The position numbers and the translations under genes are program-made. Below the pieces are notes generated by a model that saw only the letters and a list, made by a program, of their open reading frames with translations, ran no database searches and was not told the origin of the DNA. This document shows, piece after piece, positions 1-12,900 of a stretch of DNA of 43,041 nucleotides. This DNA is from Saccoglossus kowalevskii. Taxonomy: Eukaryota > Hemichordata > Enteropneusta > Harrimaniidae. Position 1 is the stretch's first letter. Each line of letters starts with the position of its first letter. Location: assembly GCF_000003605.2 (NCBI RefSeq), contig NW_003134343.1:253100-296140 (forward strand). The letters are read 5' to 3'.

Positions 1-1176
1 CTTGGCCATAGTCGCTGTGAATCCTGGTATTATGAATCCTGGCCATAGTCGCTGTGAATCTTGGTACTATGAATCCCGGCCATTGTCTCTGTGAGTCCTG
101 GTACTATGAATCCTGGCCATAGTCGCTGTGAATCCTGGTACTATGAATCCCGGTCATAGTCGCTGTGAATCCTGGTACTATGAATCCTGGTACTATGAAT
201 CCTGGCCATAGTTGCTGTGAATCCTGGTATTATGAATCCTGGCCATAGTTGCTGTGAATCCTGGTACTATGAATCCTGGCCATAGTTGCTGTGAATCCTG
301 GTGCTATGAATCCTGGCCAAAGTTGCTGTGAATCCTGGTGCTATGAATCTTGGCCATAGTCGCTGTGAATCTTGGTACTATGAATCTTGGCCATAGTCGC
401 TGTGAATCTTGGTACTATGATTCCTGGCCTTAGTCGCTATGAATCCTGGTACTATGAATCCTGGCCATAGTCGCTGTGAATCCTGGTACTATGAATCTTG
501 GCCATAGTCAATGTGAATCTTGGTACTATGATTCCTGGCCATAGTCGCTGTGAATCCTGGTATTGTGAATCCTGGTACTATGAATCCTGGCCATAGTCGC
601 TGTGAATCCTGGTACTATGAATCCCGACCATAGTCGCTGTGAATTCCGACCATAGTCGCTGTGAATCCTGGTACTATGAATCCTGGTACTATGAATCCTG
701 GCCATAGTCGCTGTGAATCCTGGTACTATGAATCCTGACCATAGTCGCTGTGAATCCTGGTACTATGAATCCTGGCCATAGTCGCTGTGAATCCTGGTAC
801 TATGAATCCTGGCCATAGTCGCTGTGAATCCTGGTACTATGAATCCTGGCCATAGTCGCTGTGAATCCTGGTATTATGAATCCTGGCCATAGTCGGTGTG
901 AATCTTGGTACTATGAATACCGGCCATTGTCTCTGTGAGTCCTGGTACTATGAATCCTGGCCATAGTCGCTGTGAATCCTGGTACAATGTACTATGAATC
1001 CCGGTCATAGTCGCTGTGAATCCTGGTACTATGAATCCTGGCCATAGTCGCTGTGAATCCTGGTATTATGAATCCTGGCCATAGTTGCTGTGAATCCTGG
1101 TACTATGAATCCTGGCCATAGTTGCTGTGAATCCTGGTGCTATGAATCCTGGCCATAGTCGCTGTGAATCTTGGTA
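1..1176. repeat. Compound minisatellite, about 37-bp unit
   Basis: Tandem array of a 22-bp part (CCTGGCCATAGTCGCTGTGA plus AT) and a 15-bp part (CCTGGTACTATGAAT). The two mostly alternate; sometimes the 15-bp part is doubled (for example near 166-196). Decayed units continue to about 1215. The array starts before the window. It is presumably in a 5' liprin-beta intron. It has stops in every frame and is not coding. Confidence 0.95.
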
Positions 1177-1215
1177 TCCAATAACTACTGTAAACCCCTC
1201 TGCCGTAGACACTGT

Positions 1216-3777
1216 GAATCCAGAGTCACTACTTTAATGACTCCAATGCGTGTTCACGATTTTACAATTTTCCATATTAAAACATTTTACATATTATTGC
1301 ATACCAGTAAAGACAAATGTTTTGTGTTTGCCACATCATCAGACTAGCAGGTCAGCTATATTGTGTGACAGGCACAGTGAAATGAAAGGCTTTCTATTTA
1401 TTATTTAAAAAGACATTCCTCCTCGTGTCTTGTTATCTATTCCATTGGCTCGTTCAGCAGACATATGGCTGCTCACTTTAACATCTGATTCTTAGTGTGT
1501 ATAAAAACATTGTCAAAAGTCAATGTGTTTTTTCATCTCAATTCATATTCTATATCCCTAGTAGGTCTATCACCCCATGGTGATATTCAATTATACAAAT
1601 AATGAATAACACCAGATCTATTGGCTCTTGTGATAATTCTATCATTTTACAGTGCCTCAACTTAGTGTATCTGTCATTGCCATAGCAACATGTGCCATGG
1701 TAACAATGACCTCATCTGTGTGTTTATAATGGATTTCCCTTTATTTATTTCTGATCGACTTTTCTTTCTACACTGACCCCTCAGTGGTGTCTTCATTAAT
1801 AGTTTGGTAACGGACAACAAGCAGACAGGCTGAACTGATTTTTTACTTCTGTGTGTGAAGTACAGTAAAGTGTCTAATATATCTGAAAAACTAATCATGA
1901 ACTTTGAATAATTTATATCACCATAGTAACCCATTATTTTGGTTCACTCAAAGCATTTTTTCGAAAACTAATCATGGAATTTCATTGAAACTTCATAAAT
2001 TCATGCTCCTGGATGATGCTCATACCTGATTACTTTTTGATCGAAATCTGTGCATAATAATTACCTAATTTGCATATCAATTTGCCAACTTTAGTCTCAC
2101 TTGTTTGCAAAGATCAGATTAGTTATCAGTCTTCTTGTTTAAAAGGTTAATACAAAAATGTTTAATTGATCTTGAATATTTACAAATTTCTGATTTTCTT
2201 TTTACACCCGGCACATGTGAGTTGTATGTTGACACTTTAATTATCCACTCATCAGATTTCAAACTTGGTGTATACATGTATAATCTTTGGGATAAATTTT
2301 ATTTCGTACTGCGTGAAAAAGCCAAAAAGTTGATGACATGGTTATTATGTTACACTTTTGAAACAAACTATTGTGATAATTTTGCCTCCCATATTTATTT
2401 GGGTAAATACCCACAAAGGACTTTAATTTCCATGTACTTTTAGTGTACTTTTAGTGTAATTGAAAGTGAACAACTAGTGAGCATATATTTCTCTCATAAA
2501 GTATTTGAGAGAGTTATTATATGGACACTATAAGCTTTGAATCCCGTAGTTGATGTCCAAGATGGAATTATATTGAGAAATATAATCATTGCTGTGCTTG
2601 GCTAAATCAGTATTGACTAGATTGTATCTATACCAATCAATTTCTTATGGTTGAAATTTGAATAATTTTTAACAGTTGATTTATGTTTCTAAAGTGTAAA
2701 TCTCTTTTGTGAATGTAATTTGTTCATTATAATGGAGAAAAATCCATTTCATCATTTGTAATGTTATGTGGCTACAACATTATGTAATTTAAATTTTGTC
2801 ATTTGTTTTTATTTTATGAAAAAATAGAAAATGTGATAATTTGTTCCTTCTTGCTACCTTCTATGAAACAGATGTCATGTTAATGTAAATTTATGCTTTG
2901 ATTCACACAAACACATTTTCATGTTGGCACATCACACTAACTTTCTGATTACTGCTTCTTAGAACACAAGAAATAGATGCGATGCGTTATTGATAAAAAT
3001 GAACACAACTAACAATTACAAACAACTCTTTTATGCATCACAGTCTTTGTTACAATGTATTTGTACATGAACACTGCTTAAGGTCAATGACACATTCTGA
3101 CCAAATTACAAAAGTTTGTTAACAAATTTATCATAACTTTTTACATTGTATTTGAAGGCTTGCTGTTTCTTTCTCATCTCACCATAGTAATGCATTATTT
3201 TCACTTGATTTTTTTTTTTATTCCTTATACGTTCAATTTTTTTTACACATTTTGTTATCATGTTTACATCTGTGGGATGACAAGTAAACATATGAAATTA
3301 ATTTTTTGGGTCATGCACAGCTTGTTAGCATCTGATGAAGTATTATTTCATACAATCATTGAAATTTGTTTCCTTTTGTTTTGCATGAAAATAATTATTT
3401 CTTATTCATTCAAATAATTATTTCTTATTCATTCAAATTTGATTTTTTTTTACTGTATTGAAATAATATTTCCATACATAATTTAATAAATGCATCTTCT
3501 AGACCGTTAAGTCAAGTAGTGTGCCAGGCACAATCTTCTCCAGCTTTCACCCAGACATACATACAGTGTACTGTATGATTCTTGGATAATATTTTTTATT
3601 GATATCTATTCTATATCTAAATTCCTGTGTCCCTCCCTTCAAACAATCCAAACCCCTTCAACCCCTCTTCAATCCCTCCCATTTCTCTGACAATGACCAT
3701 ATATATGAACCTTTCTTTGATTTCTTCGCATCATTTACATCATATCTCATCTTTGAAATATATTTTTTTAATTTCAG
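1216..3777. other. Non-coding stretch before the first visible liprin exon
   Basis: AT-rich and without a recognisable exon. It contains a 24-bp perfect tandem duplication at 3390-3437. Short open frames here are chance. Confidence 0.6.
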
Positions 3778-3984
3778 ACTAATGGCAATAGTTGTCAATG
3801 TCATCACCATGACAATGACGAGGAGAAGCTGCAAAGACTGGAAGATGATAAGTCTTCATTGATGTTACAAGTCAGTGTATTGACTGATCAGGTGGAAGCG
3901 CAGACAGACAATATCAGAGAACTAAATACCATCATTGAACAGACCCTATTAAAAGTGGATAAAACTGAAGAAATGTTACAACAG
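3778..3984 (+). CDS. PPFIBP1: Liprin-beta coding exon, coiled-coil start
   Basis: 69 codons, phase 0 to 0, between a TTTCAG acceptor and a GTACTT donor. It reads TNGNS, then EKLQRLEDDKSSLMLQVSVL and TDQVEAQ, the best conserved start of the liprin-beta coiled coil, ending TEEMLQQ as in vertebrates. The leading TNG matches the vertebrate text just before the coiled coil, so one or more N-terminal exons precede it. I found no convincing one between 1 and 3777. Confidence 0.93.
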
Positions 3985-6900
3985 GTACTTTTTGAATATT
4001 GGGGGGTTGGGATTGGCTTTGAGTGAGCTCTCTGTTAGGTGTCATCATCACATCGTAAAGCTTTGTATAAATGTGTGTACCTAGTACACTGACATTTTTT
4101 ACAAAACCAATTTTGAGTCTTCACAGAAATGCTGGCCTGTTCTCTTGAGTGATTTCTTCTTGCCTCTGCTGTAATACTAACAGACACCATAAACAATTAA
4201 GAGGAAATATTGCACAAATATTTTGGCAAGAGAACCTCTGGCTGTAAATCAGTTTTATAGCCAGGGAGTTAAATATATATATGAACCTATTATAAAGCTG
4301 TCTAAGTTTACAATTTTAACAACATGCGTGTCAGTGCAATTCACTTTGTGCAGCAGATGAGAGACTGATTTTTGAATAATTGTAGACGTAAACACAAATG
4401 GGAGTATAAAATTATGTATGTTTCCATGGTAACAGTGGTTGCTATGGACAATGATTTACTGTATACTATTATCATATTTGTTCTATTAGAAGTGTCTCTC
4501 CAAAAGAAGCATGCATGAAACAAAAATCACATTTGTTGTTGCTAAATCATTAAAATATCTCCGTACAACCATAGAAACCATGCAATTTACGTAAACACAC
4601 TACTAATAGAGCGAATACAGTAGCTGGTGAATTTTCCTTGATATTGGGGTGCGTTATATTGTAGTAAAGGTCATATTGCTAACAATTTTGTCTTGACCTT
4701 CAGATTGACTATTACAATGATAGAGCTGAGTTGTATACTTATTATTTGTTGACGTATAGACATATAAACTTGCATTATTGTATACCACTAAAAACAATGT
4801 GGTAAAATTTGTATGTTGCGTGATTTGTCAAAAGACTGTATATATTCAGTTCTGCCCTTAGATTTGTGAGTCTAGGAATATGCACTGCCTTTTGTTATGA
4901 CTTTGCTGTGTTCTCTAGAGTAAAAACACAGGATGCTGATTGCCCTTTATATTTTTGGAAACTAACATGCCATTGATTGAAATTTAATCACCGCCTGCCT
5001 CTCAAACCTCCCCATTTGTGTCATCAACAGGAAATTGGAGAAAGGACGTCTTTACAGAACGAGAAGTTGAACCTTGTGGATACTGTGTCTGAACTGAAGA
5101 TAAAACTTGCCAGGTCGGAAAGAGATCAGTTAGAACCTGATGACAGACTCCGAGAATATATGGTAAACATACTGGATATCATCCATAATAAAGCGTCTAT
5201 TACAATACAGTATTGTTGACCTGATCAACTCTATATGTAAACACTTGTCCCTCAATGCCTTGAAAAAACATTCCTCATGTATTGAACTATGTACATTTAT
5301 CAGGACTGTTTTACTCTGACAGTTTGTAAATTGTCTTTGCTAGGTTACGTCAGTTTGTTTTTGTGAAAAACAGAACAGAATCGCACTTTGCAAACTGATT
5401 TTCATTATTACAAACTGATTTTCCTGAAACAAAAACCATCCACAATTAACTTGAAAATTAATATCACAGTAAATTATTATTTTACTCTTTCTCCCATCAT
5501 CTTATGCTCTGTAATTTTCAAAGGGTGTCTAAGTGAATTGTCATTGCTCAGAAAAACCTAAACTGCTTTAACCTCCAAGGCCCTGACAATCTTCCTTGTC
5601 TTATAGCATAGTATTCACAACTGTCTCTCTCTTAGAATGAGTTGGCTGAGTATAAAACCCAGGTGAGGGAAAAAGATGAAGAAATTGAATGTTTACGAAG
5701 GGAAATTGACACCTTGAGGAAAGTCAAAGAAGCTACAACAAACCTTGAAAAAGGTAAAGATTGTGTGAGCTTGTGACATCACAAATGCACCATATTTACT
5801 CTGTTAGCAGCACATGTGCTTAAATAATTGAGATGTGTGTTTTCAAAATAAGTGATATATTTATTCTTTCAGTACATGTATACTGATTGATTTTGTATGC
5901 AACTTGAAAATGTGCTTCTAATAGGTCAAATATGGTATTTCATATCTATGCTATCTTGTGCTTTTGCTACCTTATTAAAAAAACTTACAATACTGATACT
6001 TTTTACCGAAATGCTTTGGAATTGTTTGTTGCCTCAATAACTGCTACTGTATCATTTAATTATTTTTGGGTGAAAATATTTTGTTTCTTCTCTTTGCTAT
6101 GCTATACTGATTGTGTAGTGGTTTAACCTTTGACCTGATGAAAAATATTTGACCTACGACCTTGGATGTGCCTTTTTTTTTCTTTGTTTTTGCTACAGAA
6201 GAGATTATTGCTTTTTTGCAAGTCAAATTAAGACAGAAATGTAAGCAAAAAAAATAAAGTGAATGGTGTTTTCTGCATGCCAACTACGTAGACTACCGGT
6301 AGAACCTATAGACATTGTTTTCCCTCTGATTATCAAACACAGGATATCCTACCAGGGATTGAATCCAGGTTTCTTTAATGACTTCAAATTATGCGTGCTT
6401 AGGATAGTTGGACCCTATCTGGTTGATACAGTTAATGACTTATTCAACTTGATCTATTTTTTCAAACCATTAGGAGTTGTAATGGTCAAAGCATCTGGGT
6501 TGTCATGTTAGTTATGGGTCCCATGTTACGTATGCAGCACATGTAAAGTACACTCAACATGTGTGGTGCTCTAATACAGCTAGTATATAATTCAAATATT
6601 GTATTCCCATGGCAAATTACAAGGCGTTTATTAACCTTTTCATGGAGTTTCATGCAAATCATTTCGACCAATAGCATGACAGCAGCTCATTTGAAAATTC
6701 TGACAGCTGCAACTCGAGAAATAGAAAAGATGGTGATTTGGCAAAAAACAAAACGCTGTGCAAAACGTATTCAGAACAGAAAACAGCGAGTAGAACATCT
6801 CCCGACTAGGAAATACACTATATGAGAAAATATTTGATTGCAGAAAGGTGAATTATCCATGAAAATGGAGTGCAAAACTATGTACTACAAAATTATCTTT

Positions 6901-9900
6901 GTGTTTGTTTTGTTTCGTTCATAACTATATAGTTATTTTTTGGTTATAAAAATCTGATTTATATTTGCTAATAAATTAATTAACTTTATTAACCAGTTTG
7001 TGTCTATTTCGTGCATGCAAACATTTTTCCTTTTTTTTCTGGGTGGAGTTTGCATTTTTCCATAGTGCACTTTTATATTAAAACAATCATAATTAACATA
7101 CAAAATAATAAGCACATCCATGAAGTACAATTGGCCTAGTACCCATGGAAACTGGCTGCATATATGTAAGGACTGCTTTCTCGTTTCTTCTTTATTGTAT
7201 AAAATTAACAACCAGCTGACCGACTGATCATGACAGAATTATTGATCAAAGTGCCTGCAACAAATGTCCTATGAAGACTTCATTCAGTATATCAGTAATG
7301 AAATTGAATACATAAGTAGAGTGGGTGTTATTCAATGATTAGTTCTTGACGATGAGAAACAACAGGTCGTTGTGCCACCAAATAAGGCAACACACTATCA
7401 CACGTCCGAGGAGGGTTGCCGCCGTACACAAGTAGATTTTGACGAATTTCCCGTCCGTAAATGCACAGTCACAATATTCAACATAATCTATAACGTTGTC
7501 AGTTTCCTGGCAGTATACTCTCGGTGGTAACAACCTGTTTGACAATGTTATAAGCTGTCTGCTTTGAAACACCATTTCAATCTCCAATCTCAGCAAATGA
7601 CAGTCCATGAAAATACAAATCGACAACTCTTGTTCTCACTTCAACTGGAGTACCTGACTTTGTAGCAAAAATGGAAAACATTGTGGGCAATATCTGTCAA
7701 TCATTCCTCTGATTTGCAGCCGATGTTTATATTTTTAGTTACAACTTATGTAAATTTGAAAACAAAGTGTGTAACCTATTGTAGAAAATTATCAACATCT
7801 AGCACTATTTCAGCATCAAATCAGTGCCTGGAATTGCTGTAAATAGACCTTTGTTGTAGAACACAATCAAATAATTGAAATTCGTTGAATATGTTCTCCA
7901 ACTTAAACTTTATAAATTATTACTTATTCAAATTAATCCAACAAAGAGCTATCACTAACTAGTTTAATTTTAAAATCTGTTACACAGAGAAAAAGATGCA
8001 TGATACGAAGAAACCATTCCTATCCTGCAAATTGCACCTCTGTATTGTACCTGTATCCTATTCACAATGTGTGTCACCTGTGATAGAGTATAGAATTTGA
8101 CAGAACCTAAAATAAGTTAATTTTTAGAATGTATCTGTAGATATATTGCCTTTAGACAAATGTGTGAAATAGTGATTTTGAATATCTCTAATTGTTATAC
8201 CGTAGTAAAATAAACTTTGTATTGCCTAGATCCTCACTCATCTTACATGCAAACGTAGTTGAATCATACTATTATTGTAGAATAATTTTTGGCTTGTTCA
8301 TGAAATCTAATTTTTAAGTCTGACTTATATGGTTGTAGATACTGAAGTAGGAAAATTAAAAGAAGCAGTAGAGTCATTGATGGTAGCTAATGGTGAAAAA
8401 GTAAGTGAGACGTTTAATAATCATTTCATTTCTTTGTGCTGTTTCTGTATTTAATTATGAGAGGGTGTATTTGTTTTGTGTCTATGTACATGTGTAGTGA
8501 TTGGTTGGCAAGAAACATGCAGTTGTTTGTGGCCAGAGGTCAAATATTATTGTAGTTCACTTTGGATGTCCTTAGAGATATACTTGCAACATTGTTGCGT
8601 ATCTCAGAAGCAAGTGCTAATTAACCAATTTTTCACCAGATGTGTGCTTGCTAATTGACAAAAATGTATGCAAATGACACCATGGTATGCTTGTCTATTT
8701 TTACCTAAATTTATGCATACATGTTTAACAGAATGCTTTAAACTTATAAGTTTGTTGATTTTTTTTATATTTTGTATCAAATCCAAGGAATCAAATTAGT
8801 TTCTCTGCAGCAATTCTTTTGACACCCTCTACATTAAGTTACTATACAAGATATTAATTGCTTTTAGATCAATTAAATTTTCAAATTAAATTAAATTCTA
8901 AAACCTTTCAGTTGACTGTCGGCTACATTAAACCGTCAACATAAGTCAGTTATTGAAACAATAATTTTCTATACTGTAATAGTATTAGTATACAAAAGAT
9001 CTATTTGGTTGATCTAGCTATGAATACCCTCCCTATTAAAAAACAAAAGTTGTGTTAATCCTAATTAACACTTTTACGTTGCTGAGCAGGATAGAAAAAT
9101 TGATGAGTTGAAACGATCGTTGAATCGATACCGAAGAGTTCAAGACATGGTCATGAATGCCCAAGGTAAGAAAGGTGAGTGGTGATTTAGCGATGGTATT
9201 CTGCTGTTACTTAGCCCTCCACCCCCCCACCTCTTGTTTCTTCCTTGCATTATTATCATTACACCAAGCATGTGAATATTTTAATCTGGTTTTAAGGGTC
9301 AAAACTACATCAAATTGGATTTCTAATTTCACATTATTCACACATGCATGCTCTACATCCTTGGCTTTATGTGGGATAAACTTGCCTGATTGTTTTGGGT
9401 TCACAGGTTAAAGTTCGGAGGTCAGTAGACAGCCGATTGCCATCAGTCTATTTCTAGTGACTCCCTAATACATCAAGTTTTATATTTTCTTATTGATACA
9501 TTCAGTGCACACTCATTATCAAGCATCACTCACATTGCAACTGGAAATTTATCATATTATTGCATGTACATTTTTTTATTTGTTTCTTTCAGACTTGACA
9601 AGTTCAATATTAATTTATGTCAGTAGCAATGAAATCACCGTAATATGCATATAAAAATTAAATTTTATAATTTTTTTATGATTATATGATTCATTTTTTG
9701 TGCTGGCCAAATTTTGAACTGTGTAAGTGTGTGCCAGTCACCATTTTATGGAGTGCAGTGATTATTGCTTAATTTGTGACAGATGTAAATGATTAGTTAG
9801 GTATGTGTGCATGCAATGTTTGTGTTCAAGCATTATTGAAGAATATTGTCATGTAGTTTGTCTTTGCAAATCACTTTATTCTTGCTATGTTTAAACATAG

Positions 9901-12900
9901 CAACACAATCATGCCACTTTTTATATGAGTGATTTGTTGTAAGATGTTACTGTTATTATGTAAGACTAAGCAACCAAGTTACTCAACTGATGTTGCAGTT
10001 ATATTATTGCAGGTATACCAAACAAAGAAGATAATATGGAATTTCAAATCGGGATATAGTGTTAAAATTTGCAATGGCATGGCAACAATTTCACAAAAGA
10101 AACTCGTGAAAATTCAATTGAAAATGATAATTTTGCATGAATGTGTAAAAAAAAAAAAAAAAACTTTTTTTTTAGTTTAATCAAACTAAAATCAACAGGT
10201 TCTAACTTGTTATGAATTTTAGAGCAAATAAAGCTTTATGAATGATAGCACTCTTGTAGTTTTGCTTATTTTAGATTTTAATTGCCAAACTGTCGCCTAA
10301 AACTGTTAATTGCTCTTCACATGTGTGCTTATTGTGTAGTCATTTTGCTTCTCCAAATCCCATTTCCTCTTGTCTCTCTCTCTCTTTCATCCTTTTTTTT
10401 CTTTCTGTCATCTGTTTTTCTCTCCATTATTAAGGTTCACCTGAGAGGCCACACAACAATAGCAGCTCATCAAAAACATCGCCTCTTAGCACAAAAGGCA
10501 TGGAATGTTTTTTGTTTCATAGAACTAGTGGGACATATCAAAAAGAGCTATGGCAGCCATCTTGTATTTTTTTTTTAATTTTTAAAAAAACTACTCTATT
10601 ATCTTGCCTTCTGCTTTAGATCTTGCTATTAAACTTGTATCATTGATTGCTCTCTGTTTATGAATACAGGAATTTATAGGCTTGTATGATATTTCACAAC
10701 TTTAGAAGTCATTATGTAAATAAATTATTAAGATATGTCTTGAAAAGTTTTGTTTCTTTTGTGTACAAAATATTTGTACCAAATTTGTAAAATTTCTGAA
10801 ATTTTCAAAAAAATCATAATTTTTTGGAATATTTTCCTATTACTTTCAATTCTTCATGTTTATAATTTCAAATTATACAAGTTTTGTTATTTGATTGAAG
10901 GAAATAAGCAGTAACCAGTAGCCTTATTTTCCCTCAAAGCATTATGCCCAAAGCGATGGCCATTTTGTCCTAAATTGAAAGTGCCCCCTAATTTTTTGAA
11001 GAGTTGTGAAATAGTTCATCAAAAGTTAATGACATGTTGCAGAAACTTCTAATCATGTTTTTATGACCTTATTTCTTTCCTTCTTGTGAATCACATAAAT
11101 GTAAATGATAATCGTCATGGTTACCATTGCTTCTTTGCTATGATCCATATTACAGCATATGTAATCCAGAATTTTTTAATTCTTGTGTCACCTTGTTGGG
11201 TTTTCTTGTCTTCTGAATGCTGGAAATTTAGATACATGTATAAATAGGGAATAACCGCAACATTTAAACAGTTTCTTAACCATTTGTACACACAAGTGGT
11301 ACAAATGTATATGCAGTTTTACTGGTGTCTCAAGTGATTACACAAATGGTTTTTATTGTGGTCATATCAACTATATAAACATCATTATTATTTTCACATT
11401 TTTGGCCCAGGAATGAGTATTTTACTGTTGTAGATATAACAAGCTGCAGTTTTAGCTTGCTTGTAATCATCATTATTGTTTTGGGATTTTTGAAATTTAT
11501 GACATCATTATCAAAATTCTCAGTACCCGGTATATAATAAGAATGATAATTTCAGAGCACTACACTATCATTAATTGCGCCATCCTGGCTAATGTTTTGA
11601 CCTTGCATACCTCCAACAAGATTAAACCCTAGAATTCAATGAAGTATAATGTCTGTTTATCATCATGCAATTCTTATGGCAACAATCAAACAGTCCATAC
11701 ATGCCACCAAAAGAATTGTCAGCTTCAGTAAATCACCTTGTCACAGTTTAAATTTCATAAGAAATACCAGGCTTGTCTATACTGGATGCAATAAATTAGT
11801 TTACAACATCTTTATTGTTTGTTGTGCACTGGTACCCTCCAAGGCTATAGATACATTATATTTCACATGTACATCCAAATTTGTATGTTTTAACACACAA
11901 CTAACTTCAAAATGTTATCTATTTTAGACTAGATATCTATAAACAGAATGCACCTCCTCTCCAATATTTAACCCTATCTACTGTAAAACACTTTATTTTA
12001 GCTGGATTTAATTTTCGCTGAAAAGACTTTTTGTGTATTTTTCATGGAATTCAATTTCACTGATTTTTGAGAAGTTGGATGTAAAATATAGGAAAACAGG
12101 TATATTCGCTGGATTTTAATTTCACTGAACCACTCCTTCAGCGAAAATTAATTCCAAGCAAAAAATAAAGTACTCTACAGTACTTTGCAATGTTTTATTA
12201 AAGTACAGAATCTAGATTTCATATCTCCGCAATGCAGGCACCTCATGGCATTCTACCAACACATATAAAATACAGTTTACACATAATAATAAAATACACT
12301 TGAATGCTTTTTTTTTTTACATTTCTCACCGTAGATATAAGAAGATAACTTTTGACTGAATATGCACTAATTGTCATCAGTTGATTGTTTTATTGTTTGT
12401 CTCAATTGTTTTGTTTTGTTTACAACGTTTTAGAGAACGGCATGGAGTGTGCACAGAGTGATAGTACATCAACGTTAAATTCTCAGCCGTCGACTGTTGA
12501 TTTGGAAGAGTCGAATAGAGATAAGGTCAGTCAAAAATCTAAACTACTACCGGAGGTAATTTGGATCCATTGAAAATGAGTCCTAATTAAATTATCAATT
12601 GCATAATTAGTGCTTGTTGATTAATATATGATTATAAACATGCACTCTTGAGGGCAGTGGATCATTAAAACATGTGCACGACGAAGATATTCTCTTTAAA
12701 TGGAGGGGGAGGAGTGTCAAATTTGATTTCAATTACTGTACCGGTAAAATACTTTATTTTCTCTTGGAATTAATTTTCGCTATTTTTGCTGAAGGAATGA
12801 TTCAGTGAAAATAAAATCAAATAAATATACCTTTTTCTCCTATTTTACATTTAACTCATCAAAAATCACTGAAAATAATTCCATACAAAACATCCAAAAA

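Noticed and set aside
1-1176. CRISPR-like array
   Set aside because: The spaces between repeats are themselves repeats, not unique spacers, and the DNA is animal. It is a minisatellite.
2135-2443. 102-codon frame as the missing N-terminal liprin exon
   Set aside because: It lacks any liprin text, has no suitable splice sites, and its composition is that of AT-rich chance frames.
10148-10175. A17/T9 run as the tail of a retroposed copy
   Set aside because: No retroposed sequence or target duplication is seen upstream; it is a simple homopolymer pair.
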